Source: Promicromonospora citrea (lineage in GTDB: Bacteria > Actinomycetota > Actinomycetes > Actinomycetales > Cellulomonadaceae). From it: DNA of 64,000 nucleotides. A program made the position numbers and the translations under genes. Each line of letters begins with the position of its first letter. Position 1 is the first letter of the stretch. Where the stretch lies: contig NZ_JABEMG010000002.1 in NCBI RefSeq assembly GCF_013004695.1, positions 1 through 64,000 of the forward strand. The letters are read 5' to 3'. This document shows, piece by piece, positions 33,830 to 42,234 of the stretch. The notes beneath the pieces are model-generated. The model was given only the letters and a program-made list of their open reading frames with translations. It had not been told where the DNA came from and did no database searches.

Positions 33830-33986
33830 CGCTCCAGCCTAGGCGTGCGCCGAGGGGGTTCTGACCGTCTCCGGGTGTCCGGTTGACCACGGTGTGGATC
33901 AGGACGAACCGGACATACGCGGAACCTGCGCAAAAAGTTGGGCTGGATTATGCACCAAACCCAACCCTTTAGCCCTCTTCTGCGTT

Positions 33987-34268
33987 GTGACCAGTGTGGA
34001 CCTCGCGAACATCATCACCGAGACCGACGACTCCGTGCCGTGCTCGGAACAGCCCGAGCTCTGGTTCGCGGAGCATCCGGCTGACCTCGAGGCGGCGAAG
34101 CGCGCCTGCGGCGACTGCCCGCTGAAGGCCCAGTGCCTCGCGGGTGCGCTCGCGCGGCGCGAACCCTGGGGGGTCTGGGGCGGCGAGATCGTCGTCGACG
34201 GCACCGTGCGCAGCCGCAAGCGCCGTCGCGGCAGGCCGCGGTCGATCGGTGGTATGCGCGTGGCGTGA
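33987..34268 (+). CDS. whiB7: WhiB7-type transcription factor
   Basis: The 93-residue WhiB-like iron-sulfur protein has a Cys pattern PCSEQP, CGDCPLKAQC that binds a [4Fe-4S] cluster. The turn EPWGVWGGEI interacts with the primary sigma factor. The C-terminal AT-hook KRRRGRPR identifies the WhiB7 subgroup, which activates intrinsic antibiotic-resistance genes in mycobacteria. The start is GTG 33987 or GTG 33996. No clear Shine-Dalgarno is present. The 157-base upstream gap contains GTTGGG/CCCAAC arms and an AAAAAG patch; I could not place the promoter. Confidence 0.88.
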   Translation: MTSVDLANIITETDDSVPCSEQPELWFAEHPADLEAAKRACGDCPLKAQCLAGALARREPWGVWGGEIVVDGTVRSRKRRRGRPRSIGGMRVA

Positions 34269-34321
34269 GGCCACGCGGCTCCCGGGCGGCGCGCGGCCGT
34301 CCGGGTACCCGGCCTGCCCGT

Positions 34322-34365
34322 GCACAGGACCCCCAGGTCACCGTGGTGACCTGGGGGTCCTGTGC
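34322..34365. terminator. bidirectional terminator between whiB7 and bkdC
   Basis: A perfect 21-bp stem (34322-34342 with 34345-34365, 2-base loop) lies between convergent genes. Confidence 0.8.
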
Positions 34366-34373
34366 GTCCGGGA

Positions 34374-35789
34374 TCAGCCCCAGACGAGGCCGCGCGACGG
34401 GTCCTCCAGAACGCGCGCGACGTCCGAGAGGAACCGGGCGCCGAGCTCGCCGTCGGCCAGCCGGTGGTCGAAGCTGAAGCTGAGCGTCGTCACCCAGCGC
34501 GGCTTCACCTTGCCCTTGTGCACCCAGGGCTGCTGCCGGATCGCGCCGAACGCGAGTATCCCCGACTCCCCCGGGTTGAGGATGGGCGTCCCCGTGTCGA
34601 TGCCGAACACGCCCAGGTTGGTGATCGTGATCGTGCCGTCCGACATGTCTGTCACGGACGTCCGGCCGGCCCGCGCGGTCGCCGTGAGCTCGTTCAGCGC
34701 CGTGGCGATCCCGAGCAGGTCGAGCGTGTGGGCGTCCTTGATGTTCGGCACCACGAGACCCCGCGGCGTCGCCGCGGCGATGCCGAGGTTGACGTAGTGC
34801 TTGTAGACGATCTCCTGCGCCGCGTCGTCCCACGAGGCGTTGATCTGCGGGTGGCGCTTGACGGCCAGCAGCACCGCCTTCGCCGCCACCAGCAGCGGCG
34901 TCACCTTGACGTCGGCGAAGTCGCGGTCCTCCTTGAGGGAGGCCACGAGCTTCATCGTCCGGGTGACGTCGACCGTGTGCAGCACCGTCACGTGCGGGGC
35001 GGTGAAGGCGCTGGCCACCATGGCCTCGGCCGTGCGCTTGCGCACCGACCGCACCGGGACACGCGTCTGGCGCCCGTCCGGCGAGACCACGCCCGAGGCG
35101 AGCCACGGTTCGTCGTCGGGGTAGTGGGTCAGCGTGCGCACCGACGACCGCTCGGCGTGGGCGACCACGTCCTCGCGCGTCACGATGCCGCCAGGACCCG
35201 TCGCGTGGACGCTCGCCAGGTCCACCCCCAGGTCCTTGGCCAGCTTGCGGACCGGTGGCTTGGCGAGCACCCGTGCCCGCGTCGCGGTCGTCGTCCCGTT
35301 TCCTGCCGGCTCCGGGGCCGGCTTGGGCGCGGCCGGTGCGGGCTTCGGCGCCGGGGGCGCCGGAGCGACGGCGACCGCGGCCGGTGCCGCGGGTGCTGCC
35401 TGGTACCGGCGACGCCGCCCGCTCGCCTTGGCCTCCGCCGTGCCGTAGCCGACCAGGACGGACCCCGAGGCCTCGTCCTGCGCCTGCTCCGTGGCCGCCC
35501 CCGGCTCGGGTGCCGCCGCGGGGGCCGCGGCGCCCGCCGGCTCCGAGACCGCGATCTCGATGATGGGGGTGCCGACGTCGACGGTGGTGCCCGGCTCGAC
35601 GAGCAGGGCGGACACGGTCCCGGTCCAGGGCGACGGCAGGTCCACGAGCGACTTCGCCGTCTCGATCTCGACGATCGTCTGGTTCACCTCGACGGTGTCG
35701 CCGACGGCGACCCGCCACTCGACGATCTCCGCCTCGGTGAGGCCCTCACCGACGTCGGGGAGCGGGAACCTCTGGTTGTTCGAGCTCAC
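34374..35789 (-). CDS. bkdC: branched-chain ketoacid dehydrogenase E2
   Basis: The 471-residue dihydrolipoamide acyltransferase has a single lipoyl domain (lipoyl-lysine K46 in IETAKSLV), an Ala/Pro-rich linker, a peripheral subunit-binding domain (PPVRKLAKDLGVDLASV) and a catalytic core with FDHRLADG. It transfers the acyl group made by E1 to CoA. GTG 35789 is chosen with GGAG 12 bases upstream; an ATG at 35825 overlapping the end of bkdB is the alternative. It is the last gene of the operon. E3 is not encoded nearby. Confidence 0.9.
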   Translation of the reverse strand: MSSNNQRFPLPDVGEGLTEAEIVEWRVAVGDTVEVNQTIVEIETAKSLVDLPSPWTGTVSALLVEPGTTVDVGTPIIEIAVSEPAGAAAPAAAPEPGAATEQAQDEASGSVLVGYGTAEAKASGRRRRYQAAPAAPAAVAVAPAPPAPKPAPAAPKPAPEPAGNGTTTATRARVLAKPPVRKLAKDLGVDLASVHATGPGGIVTREDVVAHAERSSVRTLTHYPDDEPWLASGVVSPDGRQTRVPVRSVRKRTAEAMVASAFTAPHVTVLHTVDVTRTMKLVASLKEDRDFADVKVTPLLVAAKAVLLAVKRHPQINASWDDAAQEIVYKHYVNLGIAAATPRGLVVPNIKDAHTLDLLGIATALNELTATARAGRTSVTDMSDGTITITNLGVFGIDTGTPILNPGESGILAFGAIRQQPWVHKGKVKPRWVTTLSFSFDHRLADGELGARFLSDVARVLEDPSRGLVWG

Positions 35790-35808
35790 TTGGCTGCTGG
35801 CTCCTTGC

Positions 35809-36840
35809 TCAGTGCGCGAAGGCACGGTCGACGGCGTCGAGCACCCGGTCCACGCTGGGCAGGTAGTCGTGCTCGTGCTTGGCCACGGGGTACGGGGTGT
35901 GGAAGCCGCCCACCCGCAGCACCGGCGCCTCGAGCGCGTAGAAGCACTCCTCGGTCACCCGGGCGGCGATCTCCGCACCGGCGCCGAAGAACACCGGCGC
36001 CTCGTGGACCACGACGCAACGACCCGTCCGGCGGACGCTCGTCACCACGGTGGCCGTGTCCATCGGCGAGACGGCGCGCAGGTCGATGACCTCCGCGGAC
36101 CGGCCCTCCTGCGCGAGCGCGTCGGCGGTCTTGAGCGCCGTCTCGACGGACGGGCCGTACGCCACGAGGGTGACGTCGGTACCCGCACGCACCACGCGGG
36201 CCGCGTCCAGCGTGGAGGAGCCGATCTCGGCGTCGAGGTCGACCTCGCCCTTGGCCCAGTAGCGCCCCTTGGGCTCGAAGAACAGGACCGGGTCCGGGCA
36301 GGCGATCGCCTCCTGGATCATCGTGTAGGCGTCCTGCGGGGTGCTCGGCGAGACCACGCGCAGGCCCGCCGTGTGCGCGAACAGCGCCTCGGGGCTCTCG
36401 CTGTGGTGCTCGACGGCACCGATGCCGCCGCCGTACGGGATCCGGATGACGACCGGCAGCTCGACCGCGCCGCGCGTGCGGTTGTGCATCTTGGCGAGCT
36501 GCGTGGTGATCTGGTTGAACGCCGGGAAGACGAACCCGTCGAACTGGATCTCGCAGACCGGCCGGTAGCCGCGCATGGCCAGGCCGACGGCGGTGCCGAC
36601 GATGCCCGACTCCGCGAGCGGCGTGTCCACGACGCGCTGCTCGCCGAACTCGGCCTGCAGCCCGTCGGTCACGCGGAAGACGCCGCCCAGCGGGCCGATG
36701 TCCTCGCCCATGAGCATGACCTTGTCGTCGCGCCGCATCGCGGCCCGCAGGCCCTCGTTGACGGCCTTGCCGAGCGTCAGGGTCCGCGTGCCCCCGGGGG
36801 CGCCGGACGTGGTCCGGGTACGTTCCGCCATGGTCGTCAT
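35809..36840 (-). CDS. bkdB: branched-chain ketoacid dehydrogenase E1 beta
   Basis: The 343-residue beta subunit forms the thiamine-diphosphate active site with E1 alpha. Conserved segments are MGEDIGPLGGVFRVT, ESGIVGTAVGLA, FDGFVFPAFNQI and IPYGGGIGAVEHHSES. Its ATG overlaps the bkdA stop by 4 bases (ATGA), indicating translational coupling. Branched-chain rather than pyruvate specificity is inferred from similarity and the three-gene layout. Confidence 0.92.
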   Translation of the reverse strand: MTTMAERTRTTSGAPGGTRTLTLGKAVNEGLRAAMRRDDKVMLMGEDIGPLGGVFRVTDGLQAEFGEQRVVDTPLAESGIVGTAVGLAMRGYRPVCEIQFDGFVFPAFNQITTQLAKMHNRTRGAVELPVVIRIPYGGGIGAVEHHSESPEALFAHTAGLRVVSPSTPQDAYTMIQEAIACPDPVLFFEPKGRYWAKGEVDLDAEIGSSTLDAARVVRAGTDVTLVAYGPSVETALKTADALAQEGRSAEVIDLRAVSPMDTATVVTSVRRTGRCVVVHEAPVFFGAGAEIAARVTEECFYALEAPVLRVGGFHTPYPVAKHEHDYLPSVDRVLDAVDRAFAH

Positions 36841-38003
36841 CGTGCGCCTCCCTGGGCCGTCTCCGCGATCGCGTACTGGTCGGCCGGCGGGTCACCGGCC
36901 TCGTAGGCCTCGTACCAGGCCCGCTCGGACGCGACGACGCCGTGTGGCGTGGCGTAGACGTCGTCGAAGGTCGAGACGGGCGCTCCGCCGTCGAGAGCGC
37001 GGACGCCGGCCCGGAGCCGGACGCCGAGCTCGTCGGCGGACTGCTGCACCTCGGCGACGTAGTCGTCGTCGAGCTCCTTCTCCGCGCGCAGGAGGGCGGC
37101 GAGGCGGTCGATCGGGTCGCGGCGCCGCCACACCTCCTCCTGGTCGGTGGTGCGGTAGCGCGTCGGGTCGTCCGACGTCGTGTGGGCGCCCATGCGGTAC
37201 GTGAATGCCTCGATGAAGCTCGGGCCCTCGCCCCGGCGGGCCCGTTCGAGGGCCTCCTGGGTCGCCGCGTAGACGGCCAGCACGTCGTTGCCGTCGACCC
37301 GCAGGCTCGGCATGCCGAACGCCTCGCCGCGCCGGTAGAGCGGCGTGCGGGTCTGGCGCGTGGTCGGCTCGGAGATGGCCCACTGGTTGTTCTGCAGGAA
37401 GAACACCACCGGGGCCTGGTTCACCGTCGCGTAGACCATGGCCTCGTTGACGTCGCCCTGCGAGGTGGCGCCGTCACCGAAGTAGGTGATGACGGCGGTG
37501 CCGTCGTGCGCGTCGAGCGGCGTGCCGTCGCGCTGGACGCCCATCGCGTAGCCGACGGCGTGCAGCGCGTGCGCGCCGATCACGACGGTGTACACCTGCG
37601 CGTTGTGCTCGTACGGGTTCCAGCCGCCGTGGTCGGACCCGCGGAAGAACCGCAGCCGGTCGACGGTGTCGATGCCACGGACCTGCAGCACGCCGTGCTC
37701 CCGGTAGGACGGGAACACGAAGTCCCGCGGCCGCAGCGCGTAGGCACTGCCGACCTGCGCGGCCTCCTGGCCACGAGAGGGTGCGTACAGGGCGAGCTCG
37801 CCCTGGCGCTGGAGCGACGTCGCTTCGTCGTCGAAGCGACGGGTCAGGACCATGTCGCGGTACATGCCGCGGAGATCCTCCGCGGTCAGGGTCGCTGCGC
37901 GGTCGCGGTACCCCTTGGTGCCGCGCGTGGTGACGCGGCGCCCTTCGGGGTCGAGCAGCTGCAACGTCGGGATCGCCTCGTTGGAGCCGTTGGTCGTAGT
38001 CAC
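36837..38003 (-). CDS. bkdA: branched-chain ketoacid dehydrogenase E1 alpha
   Basis: The 388-residue alpha subunit has a thiamine-diphosphate motif running from GDGATSQGD (about residue 173) to QNNQWAIS (about 201), and the phosphorylation-loop-like RMGAHTTSDDPTRYR. The complex decarboxylates branched-chain 2-oxoacids for amino acid catabolism and supplies iso/anteiso primers for membrane fatty acids in Actinobacteria. GTG 38003 is chosen because GGAGGAA lies just upstream and homology starts after it; the long open frame upstream is spurious. It is the first gene of the bkdABC operon. Confidence 0.93.
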   Translation of the reverse strand: MTTTNGSNEAIPTLQLLDPEGRRVTTRGTKGYRDRAATLTAEDLRGMYRDMVLTRRFDDEATSLQRQGELALYAPSRGQEAAQVGSAYALRPRDFVFPSYREHGVLQVRGIDTVDRLRFFRGSDHGGWNPYEHNAQVYTVVIGAHALHAVGYAMGVQRDGTPLDAHDGTAVITYFGDGATSQGDVNEAMVYATVNQAPVVFFLQNNQWAISEPTTRQTRTPLYRRGEAFGMPSLRVDGNDVLAVYAATQEALERARRGEGPSFIEAFTYRMGAHTTSDDPTRYRTTDQEEVWRRRDPIDRLAALLRAEKELDDDYVAEVQQSADELGVRLRAGVRALDGGAPVSTFDDVYATPHGVVASERAWYEAYEAGDPPADQYAIAETAQGGAR

Positions 38004-38116
38004 GCTTCCTCCTTCGACGTCGGACGCGAGCGTCCGCAGTCGCGGAGACGCCCGGCCCGTTCCGGGGACGTTTCCATCCTGGCACGGGTTCGGCCGGAAA
38101 AGGACCGTTCCGCAAC

Positions 38117-38161
38117 CTACGCTCTCGTAGCCTACGCAAGCGTAGGCTACGGGTCCGTAGG
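38117..38161. promoter_or_regulatory. three-fold palindromic operator upstream of bkdA
   Basis: Three copies of CTACG-N4-CGTAG stand at 38117-38130, 38132-38145 and 38147-38160, exactly 15 bases apart. Neighbouring copies also form a larger palindrome centred on 38138-38139. The array lies 114 bases upstream of bkdA, and the only gene reading away from it is the bkd operon, so it is probably its control site. The 38004-38254 gap holds nothing else obvious. Confidence 0.7.
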
Positions 38162-38254
38162 TTGGTCTGCCGCGATCTCGGCCAACGTCTCGGGGAAGCG
38201 TTTGTGGGGATCCACCAACGGGCGCGACCCGGTCTCGGCGCGCGGTCTCCCGTC

Positions 38255-39709
38255 TCAGGCGCGCGCCGTGTGGTGCACCACGCGGGCCGCGAGGACGGCG
38301 AACGCGACGGCGCACACCGCGTGCACCAGGAGCACCCCGGACAGGCCGACGGCGAGGCCCGACCCCGACCCCGTGGCCGCAGCGGCCTGTGTCCCGTCCG
38401 CCGCGCGGGCCATCACGTGGAAGAGCCCGCCCAGCACCGCGACGCCCAGCCCGAGCCCGAGCTGCTGCATGGTCGTGAGCAGTCCACCCGCGGCACCGGC
38501 GGCCCAGGTGGGCGTGCCCTGCAGCACGGTGTGCAGCGCCGGGCCGAACATCATCGCCTGGACGATCCCGAGCGCGACGAGCAGGGGCTGGAGCACGACC
38601 GGCGCCCCGGGTCCGCCGTCCGCCCACACGACCAGCGCGATGCCGACCAGCACGACCGCCTGGCCGGTCCCGGCCCAGACCATGAGACGGGGGCCCGTGC
38701 GCTGCAGGATGCGGGTCAGCACGAGCGCCGTCACGGTGAACGCGATGCCGAAGCCGAGCACCAGGAGCGCCACCCGCCAGCCCTCGGCGCCCCAGGCGAC
38801 CGACGCGTACTCGGCCAGCTCGTAGAGCAGCGCGCCGTACGCCGCGAAGAAGATGAGGGTCATGCCCAGACCGAGCCGCACCGACGGCACGCGCAGCACG
38901 CTCGGCGGGACGACGGGCACCAGCCCGCGGCGCTCGGCGCGGAGCTGGGTCACCGCGAACAGGGCGAGCAGCACCGCGGCGACCACGAGCAGCCCGACGG
39001 ACCACGCGGGCCAGCCCGCGCCCGGGCCTGTCGTCAGCGGCACGACGAGTGCCACCAGGCCCGCCGCGAGCAGCGTCGCACCGGGCAGGTCGAGACCGGG
39101 CACGGCCTCCGAGCGGGACTCCGGCACGGTGCGCAGGGCGGGCAGGGCCGCCGCGGCCAGCACCGCCGTGACGAGCTGGACGGCACGCCAGCCCAGGTGG
39201 CCGGGCAGGACGGTGGCGACGGCGCCCGCCACGAGCTGCCCGAGGATCGTGGCCGTCGCCGCCGTGGCGGTGAACATGATGACCCCGCGGGCACGCAGCG
39301 AGGTGGGCGCCGTGGCCTGGATCGTCGCCAGCACCTGCGGCGTGAACAGGCCGGCCGCCAGACCGAGGGCCGCGCGCAGCACCACGAGGTCGACGAGCCC
39401 CTGGGCCAGGCCGGTGAGCGCCGCGAGCACCGTGAACGAGGCGAGGCCGGTCGCGAACAGCCTGCGCCGCCCGTACCGGTCGCCGAGCCGGCCGGACACG
39501 ACCAGGCCCGCCGCGAAGGTCGTGGTGTACGCGGACAGCACGAGCGCGGCGCTCGACGGGGTCACGGACAGGTCGTCGGTGATGGCGGGGACGAGCAGGT
39601 TCACCGCGCCGAACGTGAAGTTGACGGGGCCGTAGCCGAGCAGGAGCACCGCGAGGCCCGCGCCGGTCAGGTGGCGGGCCGGCGGCGCGGCGACGTCGAG
39701 AGTGGTCAT
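38255..39709 (-). CDS. MFS drug efflux pump (14-helix type)
   Basis: The 484-residue major facilitator protein is of the DHA2 family with about 14 transmembrane helices. The motif A equivalent is GRLGDRYGRRRLF and motif C-like glycines lie in LGQLVAGAVATVLPGHLGWR. It probably exports drugs or other toxic compounds by proton antiport. The ATG at 39709 is chosen over one 48 bases upstream, which would overlap the operator array. It is divergent from an HTH regulator. Confidence 0.88.
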   Translation of the reverse strand: MTTLDVAAPPARHLTGAGLAVLLLGYGPVNFTFGAVNLLVPAITDDLSVTPSSAALVLSAYTTTFAAGLVVSGRLGDRYGRRRLFATGLASFTVLAALTGLAQGLVDLVVLRAALGLAAGLFTPQVLATIQATAPTSLRARGVIMFTATAATATILGQLVAGAVATVLPGHLGWRAVQLVTAVLAAAALPALRTVPESRSEAVPGLDLPGATLLAAGLVALVVPLTTGPGAGWPAWSVGLLVVAAVLLALFAVTQLRAERRGLVPVVPPSVLRVPSVRLGLGMTLIFFAAYGALLYELAEYASVAWGAEGWRVALLVLGFGIAFTVTALVLTRILQRTGPRLMVWAGTGQAVVLVGIALVVWADGGPGAPVVLQPLLVALGIVQAMMFGPALHTVLQGTPTWAAGAAGGLLTTMQQLGLGLGVAVLGGLFHVMARAADGTQAAAATGSGSGLAVGLSGVLLVHAVCAVAFAVLAARVVHHTARA

Positions 39710-39733
39710 GGCACCACCCTGCGGGCGCTCCCA

Positions 39734-39784
39734 TCCTGGTACCAGGAGCCTGCTCATACTGGTACCGGCACCACCTGGTTACCG
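39734..39784. promoter_or_regulatory. operator array between efflux pump and HTH regulator
   Basis: A perfect palindrome TCCTGGTACCAGGA (39734-39747) is followed by related CTGGTACCGG (39759-39768) and CCTGGTTACC (39774-39783). All sit in the 101-base gap of the divergent pair. Confidence 0.6.
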
Positions 39785-39810
39785 CGCCGCGGCGGGGTGA
39801 CACTGGTGAC

Positions 39811-40707
39811 GTGGCGACCACCTCCCCCGACCTCAAGACGCTCGGCGCGTTCCTCCGGGAGCGCCGCGGCCGTGTCCGGCCCGCCGACGTGGGGCTGCCC
39901 CCGGCGGGCCGCCGCCGCACGCCCGGCCTGCGCCGTGAGGAGGTGGCGCAGCTCGCCGGCGTGGGAGTCACCTGGTACACGTGGCTCGAGCAGGGCCGCG
40001 CGACCAACCCGTCCGACCAGGTGCTCCAGGCCGTGGGCCGGGCGCTGCGGCTGAGCCCCGAGGAGCAGCGGCACGTCATGATCCTCGCCGGCCGGGTCGG
40101 CGGCTCGACGTCGGCCTGCCGGCTCATGCAGGTCCGGCCCGAGCAGGTCCAGGTGCTGGAGCGCCTGCTGCCGTACCCGGCCGCGATCCAGACCTCGACC
40201 TACGACCTCATGGCGTCCAACCGCGCCTACCGCTTCCTGTTCGGGGCCGACCTCGACGCCGTCGACCCGGACGACCGCAACTGCGCCTGGCTGCTCTTCA
40301 CCGACGAGGGGTGGCGCAACACCCTCGTCGAGCCCGAGATCGTGCTGCGCGACCTCGCCGGGCGCCTGCGCGCCCGGGAGGCCGAGTTCCGGCACAACCC
40401 CCGCTGGCCGGGGCTGCTCGGCAGCCTGCGGGAGCACTCACCGGAGTTCGTGCGGTACTGGGACGAGCACGAGGTGCGGGGCGACCGTCCGGGCCAGCTG
40501 CGCCACTACCGGTCCAGCCGGGTGGGCCGCGTCGACGTCGTCTTCCAGAGCCTGTGGCTCGACCGGGACCGCGGCGAGCGCATCGTCGTGCTGACGCCCG
40601 CCGACGCCACGACGGCCCGGCGGCTCGAACGGCTCGACGCGCTCGTGGGCGCCGCGCCCGCCTGGACCGCGCGGGACGGGGCGCTGGCGGACGCGCTCAC
40701 CGGGTGA
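39811..40707 (+). CDS. XRE/MmyB-type HTH regulator
   Basis: The 298-residue regulator has an N-terminal lambda-repressor-like helix-turn-helix (RRTPGLRREEVAQLAGVGVT, then WYTWLEQGR) and a C-terminal MmyB-like ligand-binding domain (YDLMASNRAYRFLFG). The family often controls a divergent transporter or reductase gene. GTG 39811 has GACACT 6 bases upstream. The repeated CTGGTACC motifs in the shared gap are its likely binding sites. Confidence 0.87.
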   Translation: MATTSPDLKTLGAFLRERRGRVRPADVGLPPAGRRRTPGLRREEVAQLAGVGVTWYTWLEQGRATNPSDQVLQAVGRALRLSPEEQRHVMILAGRVGGSTSACRLMQVRPEQVQVLERLLPYPAAIQTSTYDLMASNRAYRFLFGADLDAVDPDDRNCAWLLFTDEGWRNTLVEPEIVLRDLAGRLRAREAEFRHNPRWPGLLGSLREHSPEFVRYWDEHEVRGDRPGQLRHYRSSRVGRVDVVFQSLWLDRDRGERIVVLTPADATTARRLERLDALVGAAPAWTARDGALADALTG

Positions 40708-40710
40708 GGG

Positions 40711-41799
40711 TCAGCGCCAGGTCGCCGCGATCGCGAGGAACGCGTCGTTCGCCTCGACCTCACCGATGGTGACCCGGAGTCCGTCGCCCGCGAACGGGCG
40801 CACCAGGACGCCCCGCTCCTTGGCCTCGCCCGCGCGCTGCAGCGTGGCGTCGCCGAGGCCGAACCAGACGAAGTTGGCCTGCGTCTCCGGCAGCTCCCAG
40901 CCCTGCTCGCGCAGCGCGCCGGCGACGCGGGTGCGCTCGGTGACGAGTGCCTCGACGCGCTGCATCAGCTCGTCCTGGGCTGCGGGCGCCAGCGACGCGA
41001 GCGCCGCGACCTGCGCGAGGTGGGAGACCCCGAACGGCGTGGACACGGCGCGGATGCCCGCGGCGAGGCGCGGCTCGGCCACGGCGTAGCCGACGCGCAG
41101 GCCCGCCAGCCCGTAGGCCTTGGACAGCGTGCGCAGCAGGACGACGTTCGGGTGCCGGCGGAGCAGGTCGACGCCGTCGGCCACGCGCGGGTCACGGACG
41201 AACTCGAGGTAGGCCTCGTCGACCACGACGAGCACGTGGCGCGGGACGGCCGCGAGGAACGTCTCGAGCTCGTCGGCGTGCACGACCGGTCCGGTCGGGT
41301 TGTTGGGCGTGCAGACGAGCACGACCCGGGTCGCCGGGGTGACCGCCGCGGCCATCGCGGGCAGGTCGAGCCTGCCGGTCACCGCGTCGACCGGGACGGT
41401 GACGGCCTTCCCGCCGGCGACGGCCACGGCGATCGGGTACGCCTCGAACGACCGCCAGGGGAACACGACCTCGTCGCCGTGCTCGACGACGGCCTGCAGC
41501 ACGTGGGCGAGCACGGCGACCGAGCCGTTGCCGACCACGACGTTCTCGGCGGCGACCCCGGTGTGCGCGGCGAGCGCCTCGACGAGCTCGCCCGCGTACA
41601 TGTCGGGATACCGGTTGGCCTCGGTGGCACCGCGTGCGATCGCGTCGAGCACCGACGGCAGCGGCGGGTACGGGTTCTCGTTGGACGACAGCTTCCAGGC
41701 CCTGGCCCCGGCGGCGACGCGGGCGCCGGGGACGTAGGCGGGCAGGGCCGACACGGCCGGCCGGAGCGGTACCGATGCTTCTTCCACGGAGGTCAGCAT
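40711..41799 (-). CDS. histidinol-phosphate / aromatic aminotransferase
   Basis: The 362-residue PLP enzyme of class I/II aminotransferases matches HisC and the actinobacterial phenylalanine aminotransferase Pat. The PLP lysine is in RTLSKAYGLAGLRVGY; SSNENPYPP and TPNNPTGP are cofactor and substrate segments. There are no other his genes nearby, so a Pat-like role in aromatic amino acid synthesis is at least as likely as histidine synthesis. Confidence 0.87.
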   Translation of the reverse strand: MLTSVEEASVPLRPAVSALPAYVPGARVAAGARAWKLSSNENPYPPLPSVLDAIARGATEANRYPDMYAGELVEALAAHTGVAAENVVVGNGSVAVLAHVLQAVVEHGDEVVFPWRSFEAYPIAVAVAGGKAVTVPVDAVTGRLDLPAMAAAVTPATRVVLVCTPNNPTGPVVHADELETFLAAVPRHVLVVVDEAYLEFVRDPRVADGVDLLRRHPNVVLLRTLSKAYGLAGLRVGYAVAEPRLAAGIRAVSTPFGVSHLAQVAALASLAPAAQDELMQRVEALVTERTRVAGALREQGWELPETQANFVWFGLGDATLQRAGEAKERGVLVRPFAGDGLRVTIGEVEANDAFLAIAATWR

Positions 41800-41813
41800 G
41801 CCACGATGACCGG

Positions 41814-42221
41814 ATGAAGCTCGTGGCGCGCATCCTCATCACCGCACTCGCGATCGGGCTGTCCGCCCTGATCCTCGGTTCGCACATGGACGTCGTCAGC
41901 GACGGGACCACGCTCGGCACGTTCATCGCGCTGGTCGTCGTCGCCGTCGTCTACGGCCTCGTGCACATGATCGTGAAGCCGATCGTCCAGCTCATCTCCT
42001 TCCCCCTCTACATCCTGACGCTCGGTCTGGTCTCGCTGCTGGTCAACACCCTCATGCTGTGGATCACGACGCTCATCACCAACCAGTCCTGGTTCTCGGA
42101 CCAGCCCAACTGGGGCCTCGAGGTCAACGGCGGGTTCTGGTGGTACCTCCTGGGCGCGCTCGTGATCTCGGTGGTGCAGACGATCCTGCTCGCGGTGCTG
42201 CCGAAGCAGATCACGGAGTGA
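41814..42221 (+). CDS. phage-holin-like (DUF360) membrane protein
   Basis: The 135-residue protein has four predicted membrane segments, with the typical IVKPIVQLISFPLYILTLGL and a closing helix. It belongs to the family often labelled phage holin 4 superfamily, found in bacterial chromosomes with unknown function; no phage genes are nearby. CACGAT stands 6 bases before the ATG. It is divergent from the aminotransferase with a 14-base gap. Confidence 0.85.
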   Translation: MKLVARILITALAIGLSALILGSHMDVVSDGTTLGTFIALVVVAVVYGLVHMIVKPIVQLISFPLYILTLGLVSLLVNTLMLWITTLITNQSWFSDQPNWGLEVNGGFWWYLLGALVISVVQTILLAVLPKQITE

Positions 42222-42234
42222 CCACCCGGGCGGG

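Noticed and set aside
38004-40127. N-terminal extension of bkdA by 708 codons
   Set aside because: The open frame crosses an operator array and a whole MFS gene on the same strand; a GTG with GGAGGAA at 38003 gives the normal E1 alpha N-terminus.
41814-42221. prophage remnant because of a holin-like protein
   Set aside because: The family is common in bacterial chromosomes and no other phage gene, attachment repeat or integrase is near.
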